Shown in pieces: positions 8,179 through 16,392 of a stretch of DNA of 38,783 nt (positions are counted from its first letter, which is position 1; each line of letters begins with the position of its first letter). The stretch covers positions 1 through 38,783 of the forward strand of contig JAJDZR010000297.1 in assembly GCA_022824545.1 (NCBI GenBank), read 5' to 3'. The notes beneath the pieces were generated by a model that was given only the letters and a program-made list of their open reading frames with translations, was not told the origin of the DNA and did no database searches. This DNA is from Chloroflexota bacterium (GTDB lineage Bacteria; Chloroflexota; UBA11872; UBA12225; JAJDUF01). Position numbers and translations under genes: made by a program.

Positions 8179-9117
8179 ATGAAATTCCGCTTCGGAGTTA
8201 CTCTCCCCGGGCTACCGACCGCCCAGGAGTGGGCCGGCTGGGCCCGGCAAGCAGAAGACCTCGGCTACGACATCGCCCTCATCCCCGACCACTTTGGCGA
8301 GCAGCTGGCGCCGCTCCCGGCCCTGATGGCAGCCGCCTGCGCGACCACTACCTTGCGCGTCGGCACGCTGGTGCTCGGCAACGACTATCGCCACCCCGTC
8401 ATGGTCGCCAAGGAAGCGGCCACGCTCGACGTGCTCTCGAACGGGCGGTTCGAGCTGGGGCTGGGCGCTGGCTGGATGCTCTCGGACTACCGGCGCTCCG
8501 GCATGCCCTTCGACCGGCCGGGCATCAGAGTGAGCCGGCTGGAAGAGAGCATCACCGTGATTAAAGGCCTCTTCGGGCCTGGCCCCTTCTCGTTCGAGGG
8601 AACCTACTACCGCATCTCCGACCTCGACGGCTATCCCAAGCCGGTGCAGCAGCCGAAGCTGCCGCTCCTGATAGGCGGTGGGGGCCGGCGCATGCTTAGA
8701 ATCGCCGCGCGCGAGGCGGACATCATCGCGCTGCATCCCAGTCTGCGCCGGTCCCGCAACGGCGCTCCGATGCTCCGGCAGGCGGCATGGGACTCGACCC
8801 CAGAGGCCTTTGACGAGAAGATACGCTGGCTGCGGGATTCCCTGGGAGATCGCCTGGATCACACCGAGCTGAACAGCGTGCTCTACCTCCCGTTCGTGAC
8901 CCAGGACACGGATGCGGCCGCCCGCGCGGCTGCCGAGCAGCTCGGCGTCTCGCCCGCGGCGGCGCGTGAGTGTCCGCTCGTGGTGATCGGCACCGCTGTC
9001 GAGATCGCCGACCAGCTACAGCAGCGGCGCGAACGCTACGGCATCTCGTACTATCTGGTGAAGCAGCCCTGGATGGAGGAGTTTGCGCCGGTCGTCGCCC
9101 GGCTGGCGGGCACGTAG
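8179..9117 (+). CDS. Luciferase-like (LLM class) flavin/F420-dependent oxidoreductase 1
   Basis: 312-residue TIM-barrel oxidoreductase that probably uses F420 or FMN. The family pattern is clear: MKFRFGVTLPG start, ARQAEDLGYDIALIPDHF, TTLRVGTLVLGNDYRHPV, the hallmark EAATLDVLSNGRFELGLGAG, and PKPVQQPKLPLLIGGGG. It resembles the actinobacterial-type branch annotated as probable F420-dependent oxidoreductases; the substrate is unknown. The ATG at 8179 has AGGAGG 10 bases upstream, and an open frame back to 7960 has no support. The next gene is a second, distant family member 82 bases on, so the two probably share a transcript. Confidence 0.92.
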   Translation: MKFRFGVTLPGLPTAQEWAGWARQAEDLGYDIALIPDHFGEQLAPLPALMAAACATTTLRVGTLVLGNDYRHPVMVAKEAATLDVLSNGRFELGLGAGWMLSDYRRSGMPFDRPGIRVSRLEESITVIKGLFGPGPFSFEGTYYRISDLDGYPKPVQQPKLPLLIGGGGRRMLRIAAREADIIALHPSLRRSRNGAPMLRQAAWDSTPEAFDEKIRWLRDSLGDRLDHTELNSVLYLPFVTQDTDAAARAAAEQLGVSPAAARECPLVVIGTAVEIADQLQQRRERYGISYYLVKQPWMEEFAPVVARLAGT

Positions 9118-9121
9118 GATA

Positions 9122-9160
9122 CCGGCCCCCCTATGGTCCCCCCGCTATGCAGGGGGACGG
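9122..9160. repeat. Family B hairpin repeat, copy 4
   Basis: Contains GGCCCCCCTATGGTCCCCCC, a GCTATGC loop, then GGGGGAC. It lies between the two luciferase-like genes, presumably inside one transcript. Confidence 0.75.
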
Positions 9161-9199
9161 AGGCACGGGTGGGGGCCACCCGGAGGGGAGCAGAGCACG

Positions 9200-10159
9200 A
9201 TGAAGTTCACGGTAGGCGTCAATGTCGGTGGCCCGCACTACGACCCGGCACGCATGGGCGCTATCGCCCGCCAGGCCGACGCACTGGGCTTCCACAGCGT
9301 GGGAGCGGCCGAACGGCTCATCATGCCGCGGGTCATCAAATCGCAGTATCCGCGCGGGAGCGGGGCGATTCCGGGCGTTGGCTCGGCCCAGAACACGCTC
9401 GAAGTCCTGTCCGTCATCAGTTTTCTGGCCGGTCAGACCTCCCGCATACGGCTGATGCCCTTTGTGGTCATGCCGTACCGCAATCCCTTGCTCGCCGCCA
9501 AGATGCTGGCCACGATTGACGTGCTCTCCAATGGCCGGCTGGACATCTTGCTCGGTGTGGGCTGGAACCGTGAGGAGGCGCGTGCGCTGATGGTGCCTAC
9601 TCCGTTCGACAAGCGCGGTGCCGTCACCAACGAGTACCTGCACGCCTTCGTCACGCTCTGGAACGAAGAGTACCCGGATTTCCAGGGGAAGTACCTGCAA
9701 TTCGCCGACGTTGAATTCGCGCCCAAGCCGGTACAGCGGCCCCATCCGCCGTTCTGGATCGGTGGCGAAAGCCCGGCGGCCATCCGCCGCGCCGCGATGC
9801 TCGGTGACGGGTGGTCGCCCGGCGCGGGCAACCCGCAGTTTCCGTTGGATACGACCGAGCAGTTCCAGCGGGCGGTGGACAGCCTGCACCGGCGGGCCAC
9901 AGCCGCCGGCCGCGATCCCGGCGCCATCGCCATTCGGTTCGGTAGCGTCTCCTGGACGGGCGGCCAGCCGGTGACCGGTCCCGACGGGCAGCGCGTGCCA
10001 TTTACCGGCAACGCCGAGCAGATCGCGGCGGATGTAGAGGCGCAGGCCCAGTTAGGCGTGACCCATATGAGCGTCAGCACGCCGGCCAAGAGCCTGGTGC
10101 AGGAGCAGGAGCTGCTGGCGAGCTTTGCCGAGCACGTGCTGCCGCTCGCCGGCGATTAG
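9200..10159 (+). CDS. Luciferase-like (LLM class) flavin/F420-dependent oxidoreductase 2
   Basis: 319-residue barrel enzyme of the same superfamily as the gene before it but clearly a different branch. It shows MKFTVGVNVGG, ARQADALGFHSVGAAERLIM, a long insert with proline and glycine (residues ~45-65), TSRIRLMPFVVMPYRNPL, the hallmark MLATIDVLSNGRLDILLGVG, and PKPVQRPHPPFWIGGES. This fits the F420-type subfamily that has an insertion after strand 2. The substrate cannot be predicted. The ATG at 9200 has GGAGG/GGGGAG upstream at about 9 bases. A double-hairpin repeat follows its stop, which may end the transcript or separate it from the next gene. Confidence 0.92.
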   Translation: MKFTVGVNVGGPHYDPARMGAIARQADALGFHSVGAAERLIMPRVIKSQYPRGSGAIPGVGSAQNTLEVLSVISFLAGQTSRIRLMPFVVMPYRNPLLAAKMLATIDVLSNGRLDILLGVGWNREEARALMVPTPFDKRGAVTNEYLHAFVTLWNEEYPDFQGKYLQFADVEFAPKPVQRPHPPFWIGGESPAAIRRAAMLGDGWSPGAGNPQFPLDTTEQFQRAVDSLHRRATAAGRDPGAIAIRFGSVSWTGGQPVTGPDGQRVPFTGNAEQIAADVEAQAQLGVTHMSVSTPAKSLVQEQELLASFAEHVLPLAGD

Positions 10160-10178
10160 GTCCGGCGGGCGGACTGCC

Positions 10179-10227
10179 GTAGGGGCGTCATTGATGGCGC
10201 CCTGGGCGCGATGAATCGCGCCCCTAC
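10179..10227. repeat. 49-bp double-hairpin repeat, copy 2 (family A)
   Basis: Inverted copy of 1416-1464, with the same GTAGGGG / CCCCTAC ends and two internal palindromes. It lies 20 bases after the second luciferase-like gene and 46 bases before the next start. Confidence 0.85.
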
Positions 10228-10272
10228 CCCCACGAGCGGGCCGGTCCGCAGGCCGGATGAGAGGAGACGACC

Positions 10273-11799
10273 ATGGCGCTGATCGAGATTGGCTCACAGA
10301 AACAACTGTTCCTCGACGACTACCTGATCGAGAGCATGACCCAGGCCAAGCAAGGCGTCAATCCTGCCGTCAAGGTCGCCAACAATCCCATCATCCGTGC
10401 CGAGCGCCCGTGGGAAGGCAACCACGTCATGCTGTCCTCGGTAGTGTTCGACGACGAGGACGGCATCTTCAAGCTGTGGTACACCGCCCGCAACCTGCAG
10501 GCTGACCCCGAAATGCGCCCCGGTGGCGCCTCGGGAATCGTGGTTGGTGGGGAAGACGCCCCGCCCGTGACGTGCTTGGCCACCTCCGAGGACGGCATCC
10601 ACTGGGAGCGGCCGGTGCTGGGACTGGTGGAGTTTGCCGGGTCCAAAGAGAACAATATTGTCCCGCCCGGAGTCGTCGAGGCGCCATTGTTTCTGGACCG
10701 GCACGAGCGCGACCCGGCGAAGCGGTACAAGGCCCTGAAGTGGACCATGGACACGACCAAGCCCATGAAGTCCAACCTCTACTACTCGCCCAACGGATTC
10801 GCGTGGACGCCCTACGCCGGCAATCCGGTCATAGACACCACGCCGGTCGTTGGCCGTTGGGGGCCGACCTCCTTCATGGGCTGGGACCCGATTCGCCAAA
10901 CTTACGCGGCCTATGTGGAGAACAGCCACCATATGCGGACGCTCTTCGGCAAGCGGCTCATTGGCCGCGCCGAAAGTCCCGACCTGATCCACTGGACCGA
11001 GCCGGAGACTGTTCTAGTACCTGACGCGGACGACTTTCCCGACACGGAGTTCTATCGCCTGGTGGTCATCCCCCATGCCGGGCTATACGTCGGCCTGCTC
11101 TGGATATTCCGTACCACCAACCTGACACATCACCCGGAGCTTATCGTCAGCCGCGACGGATACCACTGGGAGCGGCGCTACCGGGAGCCGTTCATCGTCC
11201 GCGGCGGCCGGCGCGAAGACTTCGATTCGAACAGCATTTACGTGTGGCACGCCCTCGTACATGACGACCGCGCGTTCCTCTACTACAGCGGCACGAACCA
11301 CCGCGCCGCTCAGCAGATGCTCGAACTAGGCGACGCTGCCACCTCGGCTGTCGGCCTGGCGATCTGCCCGCTGGACGAGTTCGTGTCGGTGGACAGCGGG
11401 AAGGGCTGGGCGCCACCCGCCGGTGAGCGGCCGGACTTGAGCGGGCTACATCAGGAAGCGCTATTGCGCGCCTCCCACGATCCCGCGGCGTTCGGCCAGC
11501 TGGTTACGCGCTCTTTCGGCTTCAGCGGGTCGCGGCTGCATCTCAGTTGTGCGACTACGCCGGTGGCCGCTGGTCCTGGGCCAGCCGAGGTACGGGTGGA
11601 GGTGCTCACGTCCAACCACCGCAAGATTGAGGGCTTCTCGTTCGACGACGCCGATCCGATCACGCAGTCAGGGCAAGACCGGGTCGTTTCCTGGAACGGC
11701 GACGCCGACGTGAGCCGCCTGATGGGCCGGCCAATCAAGCTGCGGTTCTACTTCAAGAACGCGAAGCTCTACTCTTTCCAGTTCAAGGCAATGCACTAG
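10273..11799 (+). CDS. GH43/GH32-like five-bladed beta-propeller protein
   Basis: 508 residues, no signal peptide. Propeller glycosidase-like motifs recur: QLFLDDYLIESM at the N-terminus, SSVVFDDEDGIFKLWYTARN, LATSEDGIHWERPVLGLVEF, GPTSFMGWDPIRQTYAAYVE, ESPDLIHWTEPE, VSRDGYHWERRYREP and NSIYVWHALVHDDRAFLYYSG. The repeated S-x-D-G-x-x-W-E element is typical of families near GH32, GH43 and GH130. The C-terminal ~100 residues form a beta-sandwich-like domain (VRVEVLTSNHRKIEGFSFDD), as in GH32-related proteins. I cannot assign the catalytic acids with certainty. The ATG at 10273 has GAGGAGA about 6 bases upstream. Confidence 0.8.
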   Translation: MALIEIGSQKQLFLDDYLIESMTQAKQGVNPAVKVANNPIIRAERPWEGNHVMLSSVVFDDEDGIFKLWYTARNLQADPEMRPGGASGIVVGGEDAPPVTCLATSEDGIHWERPVLGLVEFAGSKENNIVPPGVVEAPLFLDRHERDPAKRYKALKWTMDTTKPMKSNLYYSPNGFAWTPYAGNPVIDTTPVVGRWGPTSFMGWDPIRQTYAAYVENSHHMRTLFGKRLIGRAESPDLIHWTEPETVLVPDADDFPDTEFYRLVVIPHAGLYVGLLWIFRTTNLTHHPELIVSRDGYHWERRYREPFIVRGGRREDFDSNSIYVWHALVHDDRAFLYYSGTNHRAAQQMLELGDAATSAVGLAICPLDEFVSVDSGKGWAPPAGERPDLSGLHQEALLRASHDPAAFGQLVTRSFGFSGSRLHLSCATTPVAAGPGPAEVRVEVLTSNHRKIEGFSFDDADPITQSGQDRVVSWNGDADVSRLMGRPIKLRFYFKNAKLYSFQFKAMH

Positions 11800-11839
11800 G
11801 GCAGGCGTCCCTCTCCGACTCTGAAGGTGGACGGCGTGT

Positions 11840-11880
11840 TCTCTCCCCCGTCGCAACGAGGGAAGTTGAGCGTGGGGGCC
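11840..11880. repeat. Family C hairpin repeat, copy 2
   Basis: TCTCCCCCGTCGCAACGAGG then GAAGTTGAGCGTGGGGGCC. It is the reverse-complement match of 2371-2410 and lies in the 113-base gap before the LRR gene. Confidence 0.6.
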
Positions 11881-11912
11881 AGGCCGATGCATGCACGCGA
11901 GGTGGTAGTGGC

Positions 11913-12779
11913 ATGTTCCATGTACCTTTACACCATGTTGTGCAGTTCGGTCGCGGCGGCACATGGGTCGCGTTGCTCGGCTTGGCTGTGCTGGCGCTGC
12001 TCACTCCGGCGGCCTGCCGTAATCCTGCCATTGATCGAGACGCGCTGATCGCGTTCTACAACGCGACCGGCGGCGCGAGTTGGCAGGACAACACGAACTG
12101 GTTGAGCGACAAGCCACTCCGTGAATGGCACGGTGTCACGACCGACTCCAACGGGCGTGTCACGGAGCTTATTCTCATCCGCAACAACCTGTCCGGGCCG
12201 CTGCCACCAGAGCTAGGCGACCTGACGCGCCTCACGCGGCTGAACCTCGCCCACAACGACCTGACGGGGCCCCTGCCCCCGGAGTTGGGCCGGCTGACCA
12301 ACCTCGCCTGGCTGAACCTCTACCGCAGCAGCCTGTCCGGGCCTCTTCCGATGGAGTTGACCCGGTTGACCAACCTCCGGGGGTTGATCCTCAGCTACAA
12401 CGACCTTGCGGGGCCACTCCTGCCAGAGTTGGGCCACCTGACCAAGCTGGAGATGCTCTGGCTCAGCAGCCTCGACTTGACCGGACCGGTGCCAGTGGAA
12501 TTGGGCCAACTCACCAACCTCAAGGAGCTACGGCTCGACAACAATAATCTGGCTGGTCTGCTCCCGGCGGAGTTGGGCAGCTTGACTAACCTTCAGGAAC
12601 TATGGGTCTTCAATAACGATCTATCGGGACCCCTGCCGCACAGTCTGACGCGGCTGATGGTCCTGGAGAACTTTCGCTTCCGCGGTACGGAGCTTTGCGG
12701 CCCGGCTACTAGCATCTTCCAGTCCTGGCTCCTACGTATAACCGTCCTCGATGGAAAACGGAACTGTTCACTGCCGTAG
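11913..12779 (+). CDS. Leucine-rich-repeat lipoprotein of plant-type LRR class
   Basis: 288 residues. A signal peptide (hydrophobic core ~18-33) ends in the lipobox-like LTPAAC, giving a lipidated Cys35. Next comes a cap, DALIAFYNATGGASWQDNTN, known from bacterial and plant-type LRR proteins. From ~residue 80 there are about seven 24-residue repeats of the form LxxLxLxxNxLxGxLPxELxxLT, the plant-specific LRR consensus. It ends in a short C-terminal cap with two Cys (LCGPATSIFQSW, RNCSLP) that may form a disulfide. It probably sits on the outer face of the membrane and binds a protein or glycan. GAGGTGG lies upstream of the ATG. It is the last gene of a plus-strand run and is not obviously part of its neighbours' pathway. 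Confidence 0.88.
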   Translation: MFHVPLHHVVQFGRGGTWVALLGLAVLALLTPAACRNPAIDRDALIAFYNATGGASWQDNTNWLSDKPLREWHGVTTDSNGRVTELILIRNNLSGPLPPELGDLTRLTRLNLAHNDLTGPLPPELGRLTNLAWLNLYRSSLSGPLPMELTRLTNLRGLILSYNDLAGPLLPELGHLTKLEMLWLSSLDLTGPVPVELGQLTNLKELRLDNNNLAGLLPAELGSLTNLQELWVFNNDLSGPLPHSLTRLMVLENFRFRGTELCGPATSIFQSWLLRITVLDGKRNCSLP

Positions 12780-12873
12780 CTGCGGACATCGCCTACCGTA
12801 TGCGCGGCCTGGACCACCTGCGACAATGATGAGCGGAGTCTCTTCTCGGAGGTCCGGCGCTCACGTTGCTCCT

Positions 12874-13527
12874 CTATCGAATCCTCCGACCGTTGGCCAG
12901 CACCAGCGACGTGACCGTGTGGCGGCTGACGACTTCACCCCAGAACCTGAGCTCGTACCTGACCGGAATACCGGTAGCGGCATCGAAACGCATCTCCGTC
13001 TGCTCCCCGGCGCGGGTGATGGTCACCACTCGGTACGCGCGGCCGTCGTCCGATTTGTCCGGCCCGAGCTTTTCACTTGTCACTATGGCGTGGGACAGGA
13101 GCTGGCCGCGGCCAATATACCCCTGCTCGTCAACAAGCCACCACGGTCCAGGGACGTGGTACCCGGAAGGCGAAGAAGAAGGCCCGTAGATGCGCTCGGT
13201 GTTGGTGGTGGTACGGGTACCGGTGCCATCGTCAGTGGTGCTGCTCACCCAAGCCTGATTCCAGTTTCTGTCGTTCTCGTAGACGAGATGGTACACAACA
13301 GTGTGCCGGGTGTCAGCGGTGAAGGACGTGTCCTCGTAGGTCATCTCGAAGGCCGGGAAGCGAGCCGAGGTCACGGGATAGCTGATGGCGAAGATGGTGA
13401 CGCCGGCCAATACTGCCACGAGGGCCGTGGTAGTGATGATCGCGAGACGGCGCACCGGGCTGCTCCAGACACTGGACCAGTACGCCGCCCCCGCCCGCCC
13501 AGCCCATGAGCTCGTTTTGCCACTCAT
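12874..13527 (-). CDS. Uncharacterised single-pass membrane-anchored protein
   Basis: 217 residues, function not recognised. A basic N-terminus (PVRR at 24-27) is followed by one membrane segment at ~28-49 (AIITTTALVAVLAGVTIFAI), then a beta-rich, Thr/Ser-rich outer domain. Near the C-terminus, TEMRFDAATGIPVRYELRFW resembles the edge strands of lipoprotein-carrier or sigma-regulator-like beta folds, but this is weak. No cysteines or catalytic motifs stand out. The ATG at 13527 has GGAG close upstream. The gene lies 61 bases after the PhyH gene on the same strand, so co-transcription is possible. The 94-base gap to the LRR stop on the other strand shows no clear terminator. Confidence 0.65.
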   Translation of the reverse strand: MSGKTSSWAGRAGAAYWSSVWSSPVRRLAIITTTALVAVLAGVTIFAISYPVTSARFPAFEMTYEDTSFTADTRHTVVYHLVYENDRNWNQAWVSSTTDDGTGTRTTTNTERIYGPSSSPSGYHVPGPWWLVDEQGYIGRGQLLSHAIVTSEKLGPDKSDDGRAYRVVTITRAGEQTEMRFDAATGIPVRYELRFWGEVVSRHTVTSLVLANGRRIR

Positions 13528-13588
13528 GCGCTCCGTCTCACTCCCTCATGGCGCTCTCAGTTGCCGAGCACACGGCTTACGGTCGTTC

Positions 13589-14386
13589 CTACCGCTCCAC
13601 CGCATGACGAAACAGCGGCTTGACCGCCGCCGGCAGCGTGTCGTAGACCTGTGGACTCAGCGGTGGCTGGAGGTTCTCGCGCTTGCCCGTCTCGTCCACC
13701 AGCCGGGCGCGCTCGACCGTGCCGGGTCGCAGCACGTCCAGGTTGAGCCACCACGGCGCATAGCGTACCGCGATGGTGGTCCGCGGCCGCTGCGTGCGGT
13801 TGGGCGCGATGGCGTGCCACAGGCGACTATCGAACACCAGCACACTCCCGGCCGGGCCGGTCACCTGCATCTCTGTGGGGAAGGGTTGGATAGGGTCAAT
13901 CCCGTTGTCGCCCGACGGATTGTTGTTGGCGCGATGGCTGCCGGGGACGATAAAGGTCCCGCCGTTCTCCTCGTTGAACGGTGAGAGCAGCCAGAGCGTC
14001 GTGACGTGCATCACCACGTCGGGATAGGGTGCCGGCACGTGACCGGCCGTCTCCTGGTTGAAGGGCCAGTCCGCGTGCCAGCCCCCGCGATCATTGCCTG
14101 GGAAGTTGATCTGCGCGGTAGTAAAGGAGACGCGGACGTGCTCACCGAGCAAGGCTTCCACCAGCCCCAGCAGACGTGGGTGCGCCAGGTACGGCGCGAA
14201 CGATTGCTCGAAGCGGATCAGCCCCGGCACGTGGCCGATACCGTCGGGAGCCGTCGCGCTCTGGTGCGCGGAAACGGCCGCCTCCACGCTATTCCGCACC
14301 GCGTCCACCTTGTCGGCGGGGATAATCCCTTCGAGGAGACACCAGCCGTTGATCTTCATGTAGCGCCGGGCAGTCTGTAAATCCAT
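13589..14386 (-). CDS. Phytanoyl-CoA dioxygenase (PhyH) family protein 1
   Basis: 265-residue Fe(II)/2-oxoglutarate-dependent oxygenase. The iron triad is visible: H104 and D106 in GGWHADWPFN, and H191 in DSRLWHAIAP. R208 in TIAVRYAPWW, or nearby R202, should bind 2-oxoglutarate. The segment NEENGGTFIVPGSHRANNNP is the conserved core strand. The family hydroxylates many small molecules, and the substrate here is unknown. It is a close paralogue of the gene at 16490-17374, with shared GGWHAD, NEENGGT/SHRA and AVRYAPWW blocks and the same C-terminal VKPLxRH. The ATG at 14386 has AGAGGA 8 bases upstream; longer frames run into repeat DNA. Confidence 0.93.
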   Translation of the reverse strand: MDLQTARRYMKINGWCLLEGIIPADKVDAVRNSVEAAVSAHQSATAPDGIGHVPGLIRFEQSFAPYLAHPRLLGLVEALLGEHVRVSFTTAQINFPGNDRGGWHADWPFNQETAGHVPAPYPDVVMHVTTLWLLSPFNEENGGTFIVPGSHRANNNPSGDNGIDPIQPFPTEMQVTGPAGSVLVFDSRLWHAIAPNRTQRPRTTIAVRYAPWWLNLDVLRPGTVERARLVDETGKRENLQPPLSPQVYDTLPAAVKPLFRHAVER

Positions 14387-14437
14387 CGTCAACGTCCTCT
14401 CCACTGCGGGGCGGCGCGTGCTACCGCAACCCTCTTT

Positions 14438-14443
14438 ATCATA
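14438..14443 (-). promoter_or_regulatory. Possible -10 element of PhyH gene 1
   Basis: On the minus strand it reads TATGAT within an AT-rich patch (GGAATATGATAAAGAG), about 52 bases before the ATG. No convincing -35 box is present. Confidence 0.35.
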
Positions 14444-14474
14444 TTCCGGTGCCCACAGCCACGCAGGGTGGTGG

Positions 14475-14512
14475 CTGGCCCCCCGATGGTCCCCCCGCGC
14501 AGCAGGGGGACG
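14475..14512. repeat. Family B hairpin repeat, copy 5
   Basis: GGCCCCCCGATGGTCCCCCC, a GCGCAGC loop, then AGGGGGAC. It is followed at once by a family C repeat; the pair is the reverse complement in order of the module at 25.9-26.0 kb. Confidence 0.8.
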
Positions 14513-14516
14513 ATCT

Positions 14517-14559
14517 ATTCCCTCCCCTAGAGCTTGCTCCGGGGGAGGGCTAGGGAGGG
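14517..14559. repeat. Family C hairpin repeat, copy 3
   Basis: ATTCCCTCCCCTAGAGCTTG then CTCCGGGGGAGGGCTAGGG. It closely matches the reverse complement of 25892-25933, and both share the AGCTTGCTCC core. Confidence 0.8.
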
Positions 14560-14692
14560 GCCGGAAGAGGATTCCGCATGGAGAGGGGCACGTCAGGGAG
14601 GTGAGGCCCAGCGGAAGAAAACGGGCGCTCCCCTCGCCCCCACTGAAGGACAAGGGAAGCGCCATGCAGGCTAATGTGACGGGCCAGGTTGG

Positions 14693-16252
14693 CTAGCTGT
14701 CTCGAGCGCGGAAGTCGTCGAGCAGCACTTGCATCTGCCGCGTCGCCTCGTCGAAGAGCGTCTTTGGCGCGGCGTTCGGATTCTTCCAGGTCTCCTGCAT
14801 CGCTGCGTTGTAGGGCCGAGCCGCCTGGTTGAGCGTCGGATGGAACGGCCGGAAGCCGAACTCCTGCTGGTCCAAGAAGGTCTGGTATTGCGGGGCGATC
14901 TTCATGACCGCGAGCCACTTCGGATGCGTCAGGATGGACTTGCGCGCCGGCATGAACATGGTCCCCGCGGAGTAGTGGGCCAGCCCATCCGTCGAAGTCA
15001 GCCAGCGCAGGAAGTTCCAGCCGGCCTCCTCACGCCCCGGCTCCGTCTTGAACTGCGTGAACTGGCGGCCGAACGCAATCGTAAAGGCCTGCTTCTGGGT
15101 CGGCGGTGGACTGACGTACATCTTATCCAGGCCCCCGATGTCCTGCGCCCACGTAATCACCCGCTTGGCGCTCGTCTCGTAGAACAGCGTGATCTGGCCC
15201 TTGCGGAAGCTCGGCCGGGGTAGCCCCTTGGCCTCGAACCACTCGGGGTGCGGCGTGTGGATTTTGTGCGTATGGACCAGGCCCATCATCCACTGGATCG
15301 TCTCGATCCCCTCGGGACTGTTGAGCGTGACTCTCGTGTAGTCCTCGTTATAGACGTCCCCGCCGTTCTGCTTGAGCAGGTTCCAGAGATTTACCCAGTT
15401 GTAGGCATGACCGAAGGCCCACTTGTTGGTTTCCTCGCCCGGGCCATGGTAGGTCTGGAGCGTCTGGCAGTATTCCACCAAATCGTCCCAGGTGTAGCCC
15501 TGCTTCAGCGGCTGCAACCCCGCTTGCTGCACGTGGTCCAGGTTGGTGTACGGGAGGTCGGCATCCGAGGTCTGGGGCAGGCTCCACAACTGGCCCTTCC
15601 AGTAGCTCGTCTCCAGCAAGTACGGGAAGAAGTCATCGAGCGTATCAGCGTACTCCTTGTCCTGCTTGACCATGGGTTCCAGGTCCACCGCGATGCCAAT
15701 GTCGCCAAACTCGTGGGACTGGTGCAGGTTGGGGTCTACGAAGTCGGGCTGCTGGCCGGCCGCGGTGGCGGCGATGACCTTCGCTTCCCAGATTCCGCCC
15801 TGGCTCCCGGCCTGCTTCATGGCCTCGGTCGTGGCCGGGGTTGGCTCCAGGATCACGGGGGTGTTGGTGCCCTGCTCGTTCCACATGTCCACCAGCTCTT
15901 TGAGCGGCACGGCGCGCTCACCGTAGGCCCCCGGGCCATTCCAGCCCCACCACACGGTCCAAGCTCTGAGAATCTGCGTTGGCTTGGCCTGCGCCGGCAC
16001 CTCCACGACCTTCTCGACGGTGACTACCTTTTCCTGCACCACGACTTGTGTCTGTCCGGCAGCCCCGGCCGCCCCCTTGGCGCCGGCGGCCCCGGCAGCA
16101 CCGCGCTCACCGGCTGGCCCGGCTGGCCCGGCTGGCCCTTGGACATAGCGAACCTCGACCTCGCCACAGGCGGCCAGTACCGCGCCGGCGGCCCCGGCCA
16201 GTGTGAGCATGGAAGTGCGCCGCGTGAGTCGCTTCCCTGTCCCGAATTGCAT
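14693..16252 (-). CDS. TAT-type extracellular solute-binding lipoprotein with collagen-like linker
   Basis: 519-residue family 1-like ABC solute-binding protein. The N-terminus has a twin arginine (LTRRTSMLTLAG) and the lipobox LAAC with lipidated Cys29, so it is probably exported folded and anchored in the membrane. Residues 39-65 are nine Gly-X-Y collagen-like triplets rich in Ala and Pro. Next is a charged Val/Glu/Lys segment (QVVVQEKVVTVEKVVEVPAQ) seen in Chloroflexota binding lipoproteins. The binding fold follows, with typical blocks such as PYTNLDHVQQAGLQPLKQGY and TWDDLVEYCQTL, so a sugar or other carbohydrate-like ligand is likely. No permease or ATPase gene is adjacent, so it depends on a transporter encoded elsewhere. 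The ATG at 16252 has AGGAGA upstream; frames beyond it run through the promoter. Confidence 0.92.
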   Translation of the reverse strand: MQFGTGKRLTRRTSMLTLAGAAGAVLAACGEVEVRYVQGPAGPAGPAGERGAAGAAGAKGAAGAAGQTQVVVQEKVVTVEKVVEVPAQAKPTQILRAWTVWWGWNGPGAYGERAVPLKELVDMWNEQGTNTPVILEPTPATTEAMKQAGSQGGIWEAKVIAATAAGQQPDFVDPNLHQSHEFGDIGIAVDLEPMVKQDKEYADTLDDFFPYLLETSYWKGQLWSLPQTSDADLPYTNLDHVQQAGLQPLKQGYTWDDLVEYCQTLQTYHGPGEETNKWAFGHAYNWVNLWNLLKQNGGDVYNEDYTRVTLNSPEGIETIQWMMGLVHTHKIHTPHPEWFEAKGLPRPSFRKGQITLFYETSAKRVITWAQDIGGLDKMYVSPPPTQKQAFTIAFGRQFTQFKTEPGREEAGWNFLRWLTSTDGLAHYSAGTMFMPARKSILTHPKWLAVMKIAPQYQTFLDQQEFGFRPFHPTLNQAARPYNAAMQETWKNPNAAPKTLFDEATRQMQVLLDDFRARDS

Positions 16253-16363
16253 TGCTTTTCTCCTGCTACCTCCCTCCGGCGCTGGGACCTGCCCAGAGCG
16301 GAAGGCTGGCTCGCTTCTTACGGAACCCCTCACCCCTCCCTTCGTTCCAGTGAGGATGTTGCC

Positions 16364-16392
16364 ACAATACACAATTGATGAGTGATAGTCAA
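16364..16392 (-). promoter_or_regulatory. Sigma-70-type promoter of the solute-binding protein gene
   Basis: Minus strand: TTGACT (16392-16387), a 17-base spacer, then TATTGT (16369-16364), in an AT-rich island unlike the surrounding G+C-rich DNA. Transcription would begin near 16357 and leave a leader of about 105 bases. This is the best promoter match in the window. The other part of the 16253-16489 gap shows no gene. Confidence 0.65.

Larger units (their letters stand above)
14387..14692. other. 306-base gene-free gap with promoter candidate and two repeats
   Basis: Between the binding-protein stop and the PhyH 1 start. It holds a -10-like TATGAT near the PhyH gene, a family B hairpin (14475-14512) and a family C hairpin (14517-14559). 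The remaining ~130 bases, which include a CCCCACTGAAGGACAAGG stretch, show no gene or motif I can name. Small open frames here are chance products of the G+C bias. Confidence 0.7.

Noticed and set aside
12751..13509. 252-residue plus-strand open frame
   Set aside because: Antisense of the membrane-anchored protein on the minus strand. It has no recognisable domain, whereas the minus frame has a membrane segment and a ribosome site.
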